Source: Lentisphaerota bacterium
Lineage (GTDB): Bacteria > Verrucomicrobiota > Lentisphaeria > Victivallales > Victivallaceae
NCBI GenBank assembly: GCA_015061745.1
Contig: SUWB01000008.1
Span: 1 to 64,000, forward strand
Direction of reading: 5' to 3'
DNA: 64,000 nt
Part shown: positions 51,404-60,458 of the stretch, one piece after another
Layout: each line of letters opens with the position of its first letter
How positions within the stretch are numbered: position 1 is the first letter of the stretch
Program-made: the position numbers and the translations under genes
Notes under the pieces: model-generated
Told to the model about the DNA's origin: nothing
The model's database searches: none
Seen by the model: only the letters and a program-made list of their open reading frames with translations

Positions 51404-52573
51404 ATGAAAAATCAGTTTTCCGTCTTGAAATCCGGTGTTCAGGAGCCTTTCTTTCTGCCCGGATATCCCGATTATCCCGTTTATATCCACATCCCTGACT
51501 CCTACTCCCCTGACAAAGAAACGCCTTTGTTTTTCTTTATGCACGGCGGAGATAAAAACACCCCTCCCGAAGCACCCTTCAAGATGTATCTTGAACCGGA
51601 AAAAGGATACCTCGCCCCCCTCATCAAAGATGCCCCCTTTGTGACTGTCGCCCCCTGTGCGCCCTTTGCCAAAGACGGAAAGAGGTGGAACTATCCCGGC
51701 TCTGTGGAATATATCGATGCTGTTCTTGCCGCAGTCAAAGAAAGAATAAATGTTGATGAAGAAAGAATCATTTTCGGCGGCCACTCTATGGGGGGATTCG
51801 GAGCCTACCATAACGGCACCCTTATGGCCGACCGTTTTTCCTGTATGCTTCTGAGTGCCGGAGCGTGGCTTGAAACAGATTTCAAGGCATTTCTGGGAAC
51901 GCCTGTTTATATTCTGCACGGCAAATATGACTGTGCCGCCAATTACAAGGAATTTCACGTTGAACCCCGTCATCACGACTGGTGCAGTGTTGATTTTGCC
52001 CGGGCCGCCCACGAACTTATGGTCAGAGACGGCGTAACTCACGTCTATGATGAACACGACGGCGGCCACGGTTTGCGCTGGGAACCGGCACAAATGGCTT
52101 TTTTCCGTTTTGTTGACTATGCAATGCAGTGCAAAAGAGATCCTTACCCGGTACGCTGCGCCGTGATTTCACCTGCCGGATCAGCAGACCCCACCTTGAC
52201 AGAGCACCGGGAATCCCGGTATCTCCGGATCGACAGTGTCAGGCAAGGCAATGTGGAACTGGACAAGATCGTGCTCCACGGCCCCAATATTGCCTGGAGT
52301 GTCAAAGAGTTCTGTCAGCAGAGCTACACCTTGACGACCGTCTCTTATGAGGGAGCGAAACTGATCGCTGAGAACAAGGGCGGCAATCGGTTTGAGATCC
52401 GCAGTGAAAATGTTACCGGCTTCACCCTCTTTCTCAGTTCTGCTATGGCAGATGTGAACTCTGAAATAAAACTTTTAGTCAACGACAGGGAGTTCAATCT
52501 CCTTCCGACAGCCGTTTCAGGGAAAAAAGATTATACTCATCAGGTCAATATAGTGCTTGATGACTTGAATTAA
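51404..52573 (+). CDS. Alpha/beta hydrolase, PHB-depolymerase/prolyl-oligopeptidase-like esterase
   Basis: 389 residues. The hydrolase domain (1 to about 250) has PLFFFMHGGDKN (oxyanion strand), the nucleophile elbow IIFGGHSMGGFGAYH, YILHGKYDCAANYKEFH (Asp region) and DEHDGGHGLRW (catalytic His). The C-terminal 130 residues are beta-rich and may bind substrate. No signal peptide. AAAAAGGAG lies about 13 bases before the ATG. Substrate unknown; such enzymes often deacetylate or hydrolyse polysaccharide esters. Confidence 0.8.
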   Translation: MKNQFSVLKSGVQEPFFLPGYPDYPVYIHIPDSYSPDKETPLFFFMHGGDKNTPPEAPFKMYLEPEKGYLAPLIKDAPFVTVAPCAPFAKDGKRWNYPGSVEYIDAVLAAVKERINVDEERIIFGGHSMGGFGAYHNGTLMADRFSCMLLSAGAWLETDFKAFLGTPVYILHGKYDCAANYKEFHVEPRHHDWCSVDFARAAHELMVRDGVTHVYDEHDGGHGLRWEPAQMAFFRFVDYAMQCKRDPYPVRCAVISPAGSADPTLTEHRESRYLRIDSVRQGNVELDKIVLHGPNIAWSVKEFCQQSYTLTTVSYEGAKLIAENKGGNRFEIRSENVTGFTLFLSSAMADVNSEIKLLVNDREFNLLPTAVSGKKDYTHQVNIVLDDLN

Positions 52574-52593
52574 GCCCCTTTTGGGGATATAGT
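52565..52593 (+). promoter_or_regulatory. Promoter with palindromic spacer for three-gene operon
   Basis: TTGAAT (52565-52570) overlaps the end of the esterase gene. The 17-base spacer contains CCCC-TTTT-GGGG (52575-52586), and TATAGT follows (52588-52593). The ATG of the next gene is 43 bases on. Confidence 0.5.
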
Positions 52594-52635
52594 ATGTAAA
52601 TGATAAAACACCAGTTTTCATAAAAGGGAAAAAAA

Positions 52636-52929
52636 ATGGAATTCGGTAATTTCAGTATTTGGGAAGTTATTATGATGGTCTGCTTCGGATTCAGCTGGCC
52701 TTTTGCTATTGTAAAAACTGTCAAAGCAAAAAATCCGGCCGGCAAAAGTTATCTGTTCCTCACAATGATCATCATCGGTTATGCTGCCGGATGCGTGCAT
52801 AAACTTCTGCACAAGATGGACTGGGTCTTTGCCCTCTATGTGATCAATGCACTTATGGTGGCCACCGATATGGTCCTCTGCCTCTATTATCAGCACAAAC
52901 TCAACAGGAAAAAGGATTCCGGCGTATGA
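52636..52929 (+). CDS. Small three-helix membrane protein, PQ-loop/SemiSWEET-like
   Basis: 97 residues with three predicted helices (about 9-27, 40-58, 64-85). The first helix and loop, GFSWPFAIVKTVKAKNPAGKS, resemble the PQ-loop repeat of SemiSWEET transporters, which work as homodimers of three-helix units. The usual Pro-Gln pair is replaced by Trp-Pro, so function is uncertain. It overlaps the lipase-like gene by four bases (ATGA) and is the first gene of a three-gene operon. Confidence 0.7.
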   Translation: MEFGNFSIWEVIMMVCFGFSWPFAIVKTVKAKNPAGKSYLFLTMIIIGYAAGCVHKLLHKMDWVFALYVINALMVATDMVLCLYYQHKLNRKKDSGV

Positions 52930-54788
52930 CCAAATTCGCTGCTGCATTCTTTTTGGCGGTATTGATCTATGCCGGAGGCTGTGCTTCCGGCATACGGGTG
53001 CAGGAAAACACACCCGGGGAACGCCGTGATTACGGTGTTACCGATTATTCTGCCGGCAAATTAAGCAGCGGCACGTTGAATCTGCTGGGCAATTTTCTTC
53101 TGACAGAACTCTATCAAAAAGATCCTACTGCGGCTCTTTTGCGTTTGCAGCAGCTCTGGAACAGTGAAAAACGTCCGGAGTACATCATTGCACTGGCTGA
53201 TGCGGCACTTCAGGCGGGATACCGGTTCAGCAGCGATCCTGACCGCAGCAGCCGTTATTTTCTGGCTTCGGCTGTTTACAGTATGGCCTTTCTCAAATAC
53301 CTGGACGATGAAAAAGATTTGTACTGTGAAAACCGTTTCCGTCTGATCCGGATCTGCAATCAGGCCGTAACAGAGCTGTTTTTTTACCTGAAGGCAAGAA
53401 AACTGGAACAGCGTTCCGGTTTTGCCATTCCTATGCTTGAGGACAGCAATGGCCGTCAGGTGCGTTTCAACGACCCCGTTTACGACCTGCCTCTGTCTGC
53501 GGACAATATTGCCCGGTTCACCCCCTGTGCCAACTACCGGACTCTGGGTTTGACTCACGATACCCGGGTGTTCGGTCTGGGAGTTCCCCTCGTAGCGGAG
53601 CTTAAAGCAGGCTGCCGGGATGTGGGAGGAAAACTGATCGACGGATTGCCTGTGGCAGTAACCTTTGTCCTTGACATCGAAGAAAAAAACGGTACTATCA
53701 ATGTCACCCCCCGTTACATCTATTCCCGTGTCAGAGAAAAGGTCACTTTAGGGAAAAGGGTCTTTCCTCTTGCGGCGGATTTTTCAGTTCCCCTTGCCTG
53801 TGCAGCAGGAGCTCCGCAGCATATGAATTTTATTGCCCGCACGATTCGCGTGGCAGAAGCAAATTCCTTTACCGGACTCTATCACTTTGAACCTTACGAC
53901 GAAAAAAGGATCCCTGTTATCTTTGTTCACGGCCTGATGTCGGATGCCCGGACTTGGGGGCAGATGCTCAACACCCTTTTCAGTGATCCTGTTTTGCGCC
54001 GCCAATATCAGTTTCTCGGGTTTGCTTATTCCAGCGGAGCTCCCATTTTTGTTTCTGCGGCCCGGCTGCGCAAAGAACTCAAAGAGCTCCGTGAAGCTCT
54101 GGTCAGACAGCAACGCTCCACAGCGCAATTTGACAAGATGGTTCTTGTCGGGCACTCTATGGGAGGATTGCTCAGCCGTCTGCAAATCACTGAATGTCAG
54201 GAGCAGCTTCTGGCAAAAGAGTTGAATATCAAAAACTTTGAAAACATCAAAAAACGCTTGAACAGTAAGCATAAAAAGTATTTTTCCTCACTCTTGAATT
54301 TCACTCCCGCCCCCTTTGTCAAAAGAGTGATTTTTATCGCCGTCCCCCACCGGGGGTCTCAGGTGGCAACCAGCTGGATCGGCCGTATGGGAGCTGCTTT
54401 GATCCGGCTTCCGGCGGAATTGGTATACCGTAACATTCAATTGATCTCAGAATTGGTCAGCAAGGGGAAGCTGGTGCTGAATGCGGGCAGTTACGGAACA
54501 GGTATCGACAATTTGCGTCCCGATGATACAATGCTTCAACTGCTCAACAAGTTAAAATTTGCCCCCGGGATTCCTTTTCACTCCATTATCGGCAACAGGA
54601 GTGCGGCAGGTATTCCCGGCGGAAGTGACGGCATCGTCCCCTATTCCAGCAGTCATTTGGATGGAGCTGTAAGCGAACTCGTTGTCCAGTCAGGACACAG
54701 TGTACAGCGTAATGCGCTTGCAATTCAGGAGGTCCGCAGAATCCTTCTGCTTCATATTTCAAAGAATATGAAAGGTCAAATAAAATGA
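52926..54788 (+). CDS. Lipase-like alpha/beta hydrolase lipoprotein
   Basis: 620 residues. A lipoprotein signal with lipobox LIYAGGC places it in the envelope. The N-terminal half (to about 310) is a helical and beta region of unknown role. The C-terminal hydrolase domain has PVIFVHGLMSDARTWG (oxyanion HG), the nucleophile elbow MVLVGHSMGGLLSRL, FIAVPHRGSQVA and SDGIVPYSSSH (Asp region), with a His in VQSGHSVQRN. This is the layout of bacterial triacylglycerol lipases/PGAP1-like esterases. Coupled by ATGA overlaps to the genes on both sides. Confidence 0.82.
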   Translation: MTKFAAAFFLAVLIYAGGCASGIRVQENTPGERRDYGVTDYSAGKLSSGTLNLLGNFLLTELYQKDPTAALLRLQQLWNSEKRPEYIIALADAALQAGYRFSSDPDRSSRYFLASAVYSMAFLKYLDDEKDLYCENRFRLIRICNQAVTELFFYLKARKLEQRSGFAIPMLEDSNGRQVRFNDPVYDLPLSADNIARFTPCANYRTLGLTHDTRVFGLGVPLVAELKAGCRDVGGKLIDGLPVAVTFVLDIEEKNGTINVTPRYIYSRVREKVTLGKRVFPLAADFSVPLACAAGAPQHMNFIARTIRVAEANSFTGLYHFEPYDEKRIPVIFVHGLMSDARTWGQMLNTLFSDPVLRRQYQFLGFAYSSGAPIFVSAARLRKELKELREALVRQQRSTAQFDKMVLVGHSMGGLLSRLQITECQEQLLAKELNIKNFENIKKRLNSKHKKYFSSLLNFTPAPFVKRVIFIAVPHRGSQVATSWIGRMGAALIRLPAELVYRNIQLISELVSKGKLVLNAGSYGTGIDNLRPDDTMLQLLNKLKFAPGIPFHSIIGNRSAAGIPGGSDGIVPYSSSHLDGAVSELVVQSGHSVQRNALAIQEVRRILLLHISKNMKGQIK

Positions 54789-56845
54789 AAAAATCATCTG
54801 TTCTCATATTACTGTTATGTGCCTTAACAGTTTCCCTTTCGGGCGGAGTTATCCGGCAGTTTGAGGAGAATTTGCGTAAAAGTTCTCCCGGTTTGCCGGA
54901 GTTCCGGGTCTTTTCTGATATGTTCGGGATCATCCGGACAGTGCGGACTCTGCCCGGAGAGAAAAACGGCGGTGTTTTCAAACTGAAACTGCTTTCCGGA
55001 CACCGCAGTATCAGTATGCTGGATGTTACAGGTGTCAAAGAAGCCGATCTTGAAGGAATCTCCGATTTCAAAGAACTGAAAAGCCTCCGTATCGGTGCCG
55101 ATACAGTCAGGGGATTGGAAAAGGCTGTGCTGCCCAATGTGGTACGTCTGGATCTTGCCGGAACCGGGATAAAAGATATTTCCTGGATCAAAAATTTCCC
55201 GGGACTGAGAATACTGCGTCTTCCTGAAAGCGTAACCGATATTACGCCGTTGAAAGGACGTTCCTTCCGTGCGCTTTCCATTCCCGGAGTTGCCCATTCC
55301 GACTATGTTTGCCGAAGTCTGAATATTTCTGTTGCCATCCGTACTGCTCACGCTTACCGCCGTCCCGGCCGGGACAGACTGCCGCCGGTGACAGCAGAGC
55401 GGGATAAAGAAGGCCGGATCACCGGATTGAAAGTGGTGCGTTTTTCGCAGCCCTCTGCAAAACTCAAAGGGTTCGCCGGGGAATTGTTCCCCGAAGAACG
55501 CCGGACACCCGGTGTGCCGCCGAAAATCGAAGATTATCCGAACTTCAAAGGACTTAAACGCTCTGCAATTCTCAATGCCTCACTCTTTACCCAAGACAGT
55601 GCAGCTTTGCAGAAACTTGACCTGAGAGCTCTCAGAGGGGTACAGTTTGCCGGAGAATCCTTCCCCGAACTCCGGGAACTTTATCTTTCCGGGGCTGTGG
55701 GGGGACTGCATACTCTGAAAGCTCCAAAACTGAAAAAGGTTTATCTTGAAATGGTTGAAGGAGTCATACCGGGGGCTCCCCTTGAACATCGCCGGAAAGC
55801 TGTGCAAACTCTGCCGCTGCCGGAGCGGAAAGAGGCTCAGAAAATCCGTCTGGGAGCCGGGTGGAAGCTTGAGGAACTGGTCATACTGCCCCGCAGGGAT
55901 GAATTTGATTTCAGCTCTTTGCAGCAGGTGCAGTTCAATTCCCTTAAGTGTTATTACAACGGAGGGGATCTTGCGTTCCTCAAAGGAAAGAAGGTAAGCC
56001 GTCTCATCCTTGATGCTCCGCAGGTGTCGGGCAAGGCCGGAGCTGTACTTGGCACACTCCCTCTCAAAGAACTGAAACTTGCTTTGAATCCCAAGACGGA
56101 TTTTTCATTTTTCCGCAGACTCAAACTCCGCAAACTCGTTTTGAGCAATTGTTCCGGAAGTAATTTTTCCATTTCCTTTCTGCGCCAGATGCCTCTGGAA
56201 TCCCTGCGGCTGCGGCACTGTTTCAACAGAAAGGTCGATCTGACACCCTTGAAGCTGCCCCGGCTCAAAGAGTTTGTTCTTGACAGCACCACTTTTACCA
56301 GAGCGGAATTCCTGAGAAATTTCCCCAAACTTGAAAGCCTTGCTCTGGAAAATTGTGTTTTTGCTCCTGCCGGACTGTCGCTCCGCACACCTGACATCGA
56401 CTACCTGTGCGGAGACCGTTTGGCCAAGTCGATCTTGAAACTGGAAAAACTCCGGAATCTGCGTTTGGGGGCTATCGGCGTTTTCGGTACGGGAGACCGT
56501 CTGGCTAATTATGAATTTCCTCTGGAACGGTTCAAAGTGCTGAAACTGGAAAACTTTTCTTTCTGCGGCGCAAGAGCCGATTTTGCCAAAGAGTATCCCG
56601 TGTTGAAACGACTCAAGATAGATGATATTTCCCGTTCCGGGCTCTCTCCTCTTGAAGTCAAGACGAAACACGAACTTGAAACACTTGTTTTGACCAATGT
56701 CCGCCCCCGTCCCGACAGTCCGGTTCCTGAGCAGCGTTTTCTTTTCCGCCGCCCTGTGATGCCGGCTCCGCAGAAAGAACCGGGCGTAGCGAAACAGGTG
56801 TATCAAGGCGGCCCGGGAGGATTCAAAGGCGGATTTTTGCGTTAA
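54785..56845 (+). CDS. Secreted leucine-rich-repeat-like protein
   Basis: 686 residues with a signal peptide (MKKSSVLILLLCALTVSLSGG). Most of the protein is built of irregular leucine-rich units of 20-30 residues (FKELKSLRIGADTVRGLEKA, LPNVVRLDLAGTGIKDISW, FPGLRILRLPESVTDITPL, LPRLKEFVLDSTTFTRAEFL, FPKLESLALENCVFA). The repeat spacing is uneven, with non-repeat stretches around residues 190-240. The C-terminus is Gly/Pro-rich (QGGPGGFKGGFLR). It is probably a surface or periplasmic binding protein partnered with the lipase-like lipoprotein encoded just before it. Confidence 0.72.
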   Translation: MKKSSVLILLLCALTVSLSGGVIRQFEENLRKSSPGLPEFRVFSDMFGIIRTVRTLPGEKNGGVFKLKLLSGHRSISMLDVTGVKEADLEGISDFKELKSLRIGADTVRGLEKAVLPNVVRLDLAGTGIKDISWIKNFPGLRILRLPESVTDITPLKGRSFRALSIPGVAHSDYVCRSLNISVAIRTAHAYRRPGRDRLPPVTAERDKEGRITGLKVVRFSQPSAKLKGFAGELFPEERRTPGVPPKIEDYPNFKGLKRSAILNASLFTQDSAALQKLDLRALRGVQFAGESFPELRELYLSGAVGGLHTLKAPKLKKVYLEMVEGVIPGAPLEHRRKAVQTLPLPERKEAQKIRLGAGWKLEELVILPRRDEFDFSSLQQVQFNSLKCYYNGGDLAFLKGKKVSRLILDAPQVSGKAGAVLGTLPLKELKLALNPKTDFSFFRRLKLRKLVLSNCSGSNFSISFLRQMPLESLRLRHCFNRKVDLTPLKLPRLKEFVLDSTTFTRAEFLRNFPKLESLALENCVFAPAGLSLRTPDIDYLCGDRLAKSILKLEKLRNLRLGAIGVFGTGDRLANYEFPLERFKVLKLENFSFCGARADFAKEYPVLKRLKIDDISRSGLSPLEVKTKHELETLVLTNVRPRPDSPVPEQRFLFRRPVMPAPQKEPGVAKQVYQGGPGGFKGGFLR

Positions 56846-56881
56846 AAGGGGCCGGATAATTCCTTTTTTTGCAACTTTTCC

Positions 56882-56910
56882 TTGAAATTTGACCACAAGT
56901 GTGGTATTTT
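56882..56910 (+). promoter_or_regulatory. Promoter for proA, with spacer dyad
   Basis: TTGAAA (56882-56887), 17-base spacer, TATTTT (56905-56910). The dyad CCACA-AG-TGTGG (56893-56904) fills the spacer up to the -10, so a repressor could bind there. Confidence 0.5.
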
Positions 56911-56945
56911 ATAAGAATATCATTTTAATTCAGAAAGATTATAAT

Positions 56946-58211
56946 ATGACGCAAGACGAGATGCAAGCAACCCTTGAAGCTATGGGAACAAAGGCCCTGA
57001 GTGCTTCAAGAGCTTTGGCTGTTATGGCACCTGAAGTCAAAAGCTCCTTTCTGCTGCGTATGGCTGACTTGATCGAGCAGGAAACCGCCGCTATTATCAC
57101 TGCCAATGCCGCAGATTTGGAATACGGACGGCAAAAAGGGCTTTCTGACGCAATGCTGGACCGGCTGAAATTGGATGAAAAACGTATTTCCGCAATGGCT
57201 GCCGGTGTCCGCACCGTGGCCGCCCAGGAAGATCCCGTAGGCCGGATCATTGAAAAAAGAAACCGTCCCAACGGCTTGGAAATAACCAAAGTGTCCGTAC
57301 CTTTCGGTGTGATCGGCATTATTTATGAATCCCGTCCCAATGTGACTGTTGATGCGGCGGCTATCTGCCTCAAAGCTGGAAATGCTGTTATGCTCAGAGG
57401 AGGAAGTGAGGCTTTCAATTCCAATATGTGTCTTGCAGGGCTCCTTGACCGTGCCGGAGTTGAATCCGGTATTCCTTCCGGAGCTGTGCAGCTGATCCCC
57501 TGGCGTGACAGAGAAGCCGTCAGGATGATGCTCAAGATGGACAGAGTCATCGACCTGATCATCCCCAGAGGCGGTGAAGGTCTGGTGCGTATGGTGACTG
57601 CAGAAGCAACGATGCCGGTTCTGAAACATTATAAAGGTGTCTGCCACCTCTACGTGGATGAAGTGTGCGATATGGCAAAAGCAGTCAAGATCCTTGTCAA
57701 TGCAAAATGTCAGCGTCCCGGTACCTGCAACGCCCTTGAAACAGTGCTGATCAACCAAAAGATCCTGCCGGAATTTGCCCCTCTCTTTGCAGCGGCGATG
57801 GCTGAAAACAATGTGGAACTCCGGGCAGATGAGGCTTTTTGTTCTCTTGTTCCCGGTGCCGCTGCCGCAACGGATGAGGATTATTATGCTGAATTTCTCA
57901 ATCTGACACTGGCAGTAAAAACAGTTTCTTCTGTTGAAGAAGCTGTCAGCCATATCAATAAGTACGGCTCCCGCCACAGCGACGGAATCATCTCTGAGGT
58001 GGAAGAGCATATCGGATATTTCTTCGGCAATGTGGATTCTTCCACACTCTATGCCAATGCTTCCACCCGTTTTACCGACGGCGGTGAGTTCGGTATGGGG
58101 GCCGAAATCGGTATCAGCACCGACAAACTGCACGCCCGCGGCCCTATGGGAGTCGATGAGTTGACCACCTATAAATATCTGGTCCGGGGCAATGGACAGG
58201 TCAGAGGATAA
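56946..58211 (+). CDS. proA: Gamma-glutamyl phosphate reductase
   Basis: 421-residue enzyme of proline synthesis that reduces glutamyl-5-phosphate to glutamate-5-semialdehyde with NADPH. Conserved blocks: PFGVIGIIYESRPNVTVDAAAICLKAGNAVMLRGGSEA (given here in part), the catalytic cysteine in QRPGTCNALE, and the C-terminal FGMGAEIGISTDKLHARGPMG. The start at 56946 opens the conserved N-terminal helix. It sits four bases upstream of V-ATPase subunit I. proB is not in the window. Confidence 0.96.
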   Translation: MTQDEMQATLEAMGTKALSASRALAVMAPEVKSSFLLRMADLIEQETAAIITANAADLEYGRQKGLSDAMLDRLKLDEKRISAMAAGVRTVAAQEDPVGRIIEKRNRPNGLEITKVSVPFGVIGIIYESRPNVTVDAAAICLKAGNAVMLRGGSEAFNSNMCLAGLLDRAGVESGIPSGAVQLIPWRDREAVRMMLKMDRVIDLIIPRGGEGLVRMVTAEATMPVLKHYKGVCHLYVDEVCDMAKAVKILVNAKCQRPGTCNALETVLINQKILPEFAPLFAAAMAENNVELRADEAFCSLVPGAAAATDEDYYAEFLNLTLAVKTVSSVEEAVSHINKYGSRHSDGIISEVEEHIGYFFGNVDSSTLYANASTRFTDGGEFGMGAEIGISTDKLHARGPMGVDELTTYKYLVRGNGQVRG

Positions 58212-58214
58212 AAT

Positions 58215-59975
58215 ATGATCGTTTCAATGAAAAAAGTCCTGCTCCTGGCTTTGGAGTCCGACGCCCGCAACGCTCTTGAAGAGCTGCGTAACGCAGGAGT
58301 TATGCAAATCAACCAGGCTGCTCAAGTTTCCAATGATACTCTGCTTATTTCAGAAAACCGCAACCGGGCAGAGCGGATATTGAGCGAACTGGAAAAATAT
58401 GAAGTTGCCCCCGCTGAAAAATGCTCTCTTTCCGGTACGGAGATCCTGGAACGGGCCGCTGCCGCAATTGAACGGCGCAACAGTGCCGACGGTGAAGCAG
58501 AAAAACTCCGCCGCCGTCTGGTGAGATTGGAGCCCTGGGGAGATTTCAAACGCGACGACATCGCCGCTCTTGAAGCACAGGGGGTTTATGTCACACTCTG
58601 TGAAGGCGATGATGAAACATTTGAGGCAGCTCAGAAATTGGAAGGTTTCTGCTGCCGTGAAATTTCAAATGTGGGCCACGTTCACTACTTTGTCCTTATG
58701 GGGACAAAGAAAGCCGACGGGGAACGTTTCAGTGGCATTGTACTGGCTGATGATGACGATCCCCGGATGCTCAAAGAGCAGATCGCAGCGATCAACGCCC
58801 GGGAAGATGCGGCTGTCAGGGAACTTGAAGAACTTGCCCGTTATGCGGATGTTCTGAAAAAAGAAATGGCAGTATTCAATGCTTCTCTGGAATTCCAACA
58901 GGCTGTCGATGCTCTGACTGCTGCCGGTACGGTGGTCTATCTTTCAGGATATGTTCCTGAACCTGATGTGGATGTGCTGCGTGAGAGTGCCCGGAAAAAC
59001 GGTTGGGGGCTTGTGATCGACGATCCTGCTGAGGATGAGACTGTTCCCGTGCTTCTTAAAGACAATAAGTTTACCAGGATCATTAAACCTCTCTTTGATT
59101 TTCTCGGTGTACTGCCCGGATATCGGGAAATGGATGTGGCCGGAGGCGTGCTGATTTTCTTCACCATTTTTTATGCGATGATCATCGGTGATGCCGGTTA
59201 CGGTATGATTTTCCTGCTGCTGGCTTTGGCGGCCCGGTGGAAATTCAAAGACAAACCGGCTTTGAAACTGCCTTTGGGATTGCTGATCCTTTTGAGTTCC
59301 GCCACCGTTGTGTGGGGTGCTTTGAGCGGCAGCTGGTTCGGTATTCCCGGGATCCCCGGGATCAAATGGCTCACCGATCCAGCCACAAAAGACCAGAACA
59401 TCCAGTTTTTCTGCTTCTTGCTTGCCTTTGCCCAGTTGGCTCTGGGCCGGGTATGGCGGGCGATCCACGAGGGGGGCATCCGCAGTTATATCCGTCATAT
59501 CGGCTGGGCGTTGATTGTTTTCGGCAACTTCATATTGACCTTGAAAATCATTGTCTGGCAGGGAGCGTTCCCCGTCTGGATGTACTGGGTCTACGGAGCA
59601 GGTCTTCTTATGGTAATGGCGGCTGATGTGAACTGGAAAGATCCTGCTGACTGTTTTCAGTTTCCCTTTAACGTCATCGGCAGTTTTACCGACGTGCTGA
59701 GTTACATCCGTCTTTTTGCCGTCGGTATGGCAGGCGGCTGTATCGCATCAAGTTTCAACAATATGGGCTTGGATGTTTTCAAAGCATCCTGCTGGTTCAT
59801 ACCTTTCGGTATTCTCGCTATCCTTTGCGGTCATCTGCTCAATATTGCTCTGGGCTTTATGAGCGTGCTGGTCCATGGAGTGCGTCTTAATACGCTGGAA
59901 TTCTCAAACCACACCGGTTTGAGCTGGAGCGGGCAAAAATTCAAACCATTCAAAAAAAATAATATGGAGGAATAA
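58215..59975 (+). CDS. atpI: V-type ATP synthase subunit I (a-type stator subunit)
   Basis: 586-residue membrane subunit of the V/A-ATPase. The N-terminal half (to about 300) is the cytoplasmic peripheral-stalk part, with helical regions (RNRAERILSELEKYEV). The C-terminal half has seven or eight membrane helices, including FFTIFYAMIIGDAGYGMIFLLLALAARW and FTDVLSYIRLFAVGMAGGCIASSFN, where the Arg is the essential channel residue. It couples ion flow to the K ring encoded next. The catalytic A and B subunits are not in the window. Confidence 0.93.
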   Translation: MIVSMKKVLLLALESDARNALEELRNAGVMQINQAAQVSNDTLLISENRNRAERILSELEKYEVAPAEKCSLSGTEILERAAAAIERRNSADGEAEKLRRRLVRLEPWGDFKRDDIAALEAQGVYVTLCEGDDETFEAAQKLEGFCCREISNVGHVHYFVLMGTKKADGERFSGIVLADDDDPRMLKEQIAAINAREDAAVRELEELARYADVLKKEMAVFNASLEFQQAVDALTAAGTVVYLSGYVPEPDVDVLRESARKNGWGLVIDDPAEDETVPVLLKDNKFTRIIKPLFDFLGVLPGYREMDVAGGVLIFFTIFYAMIIGDAGYGMIFLLLALAARWKFKDKPALKLPLGLLILLSSATVVWGALSGSWFGIPGIPGIKWLTDPATKDQNIQFFCFLLAFAQLALGRVWRAIHEGGIRSYIRHIGWALIVFGNFILTLKIIVWQGAFPVWMYWVYGAGLLMVMAADVNWKDPADCFQFPFNVIGSFTDVLSYIRLFAVGMAGGCIASSFNNMGLDVFKASCWFIPFGILAILCGHLLNIALGFMSVLVHGVRLNTLEFSNHTGLSWSGQKFKPFKKNNMEE

Positions 59976-59978
59976 AAA

Positions 59979-60446
59979 ATGACTAAAGAAATCGCTTTGA
60001 AAATTATGGAGTTCATCTCCCTCGGTTCCGGTTACACCGCTGTGGCTCTCGCCGCCATCGGTTCATCCATCGGAACCGGTTACGCCGGTGCCGCCGCTAT
60101 CGGTGCCTGGAAAAAATGCTATCAGCAGGGTAAGCCTGCTCCCTTTTTGCTGATGGCTCTGGTGGGTGCCCCCCTGTCACAGACTATTTACGCTATGATT
60201 ATGATGATCATTATCAAAGGTAAAATTATGAATCATCCTGAACATATGCCCATCTATATCTGCATCGGTCTGATCGGTGGTCTTGCCCAGATGACTTCTG
60301 CCATTTTCCAGGGCCGTGCCGCTGCCGGCGGCTGCGTTTCCTTTGCCGAAACCGGACAGGGCTTCGCCAACTCTCTTATGGTGCTGGGTGTGATTGAGAC
60401 CTGTGCTATTTTTGCGCTGATCTTCTCCTTTATGGCTATGCCCTGA
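59979..60446 (+). CDS. atpK: V-type ATP synthase subunit K (proteolipid ring)
   Basis: 155-residue proteolipid made of two fused helical hairpins (four helices). The ion-carrying Glu140 is in helix 4 (GVIETCAIFALI). Helix 2 has Ser67-Gln68 (APLSQTIY) and helix 3 Gln111 (IFQGRAAAGG). These line up with Thr64, Gln65, Gln110 and Glu139, the Na+ ligands of the Enterococcus hirae ring, so a sodium-coupled enzyme is predicted. It starts three bases after subunit I and follows GGAGGA. Confidence 0.94.
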   Translation: MTKEIALKIMEFISLGSGYTAVALAAIGSSIGTGYAGAAAIGAWKKCYQQGKPAPFLLMALVGAPLSQTIYAMIMMIIIKGKIMNHPEHMPIYICIGLIGGLAQMTSAIFQGRAAAGGCVSFAETGQGFANSLMVLGVIETCAIFALIFSFMAMP

Positions 60447-60458
60447 TGGAAATGATTT

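Noticed and set aside
57006..58133. 375-codon minus-strand frame inside proA
   Set aside because: proA on the other strand is unambiguous; the frame is rich in His/Cys as expected of an antisense translation.
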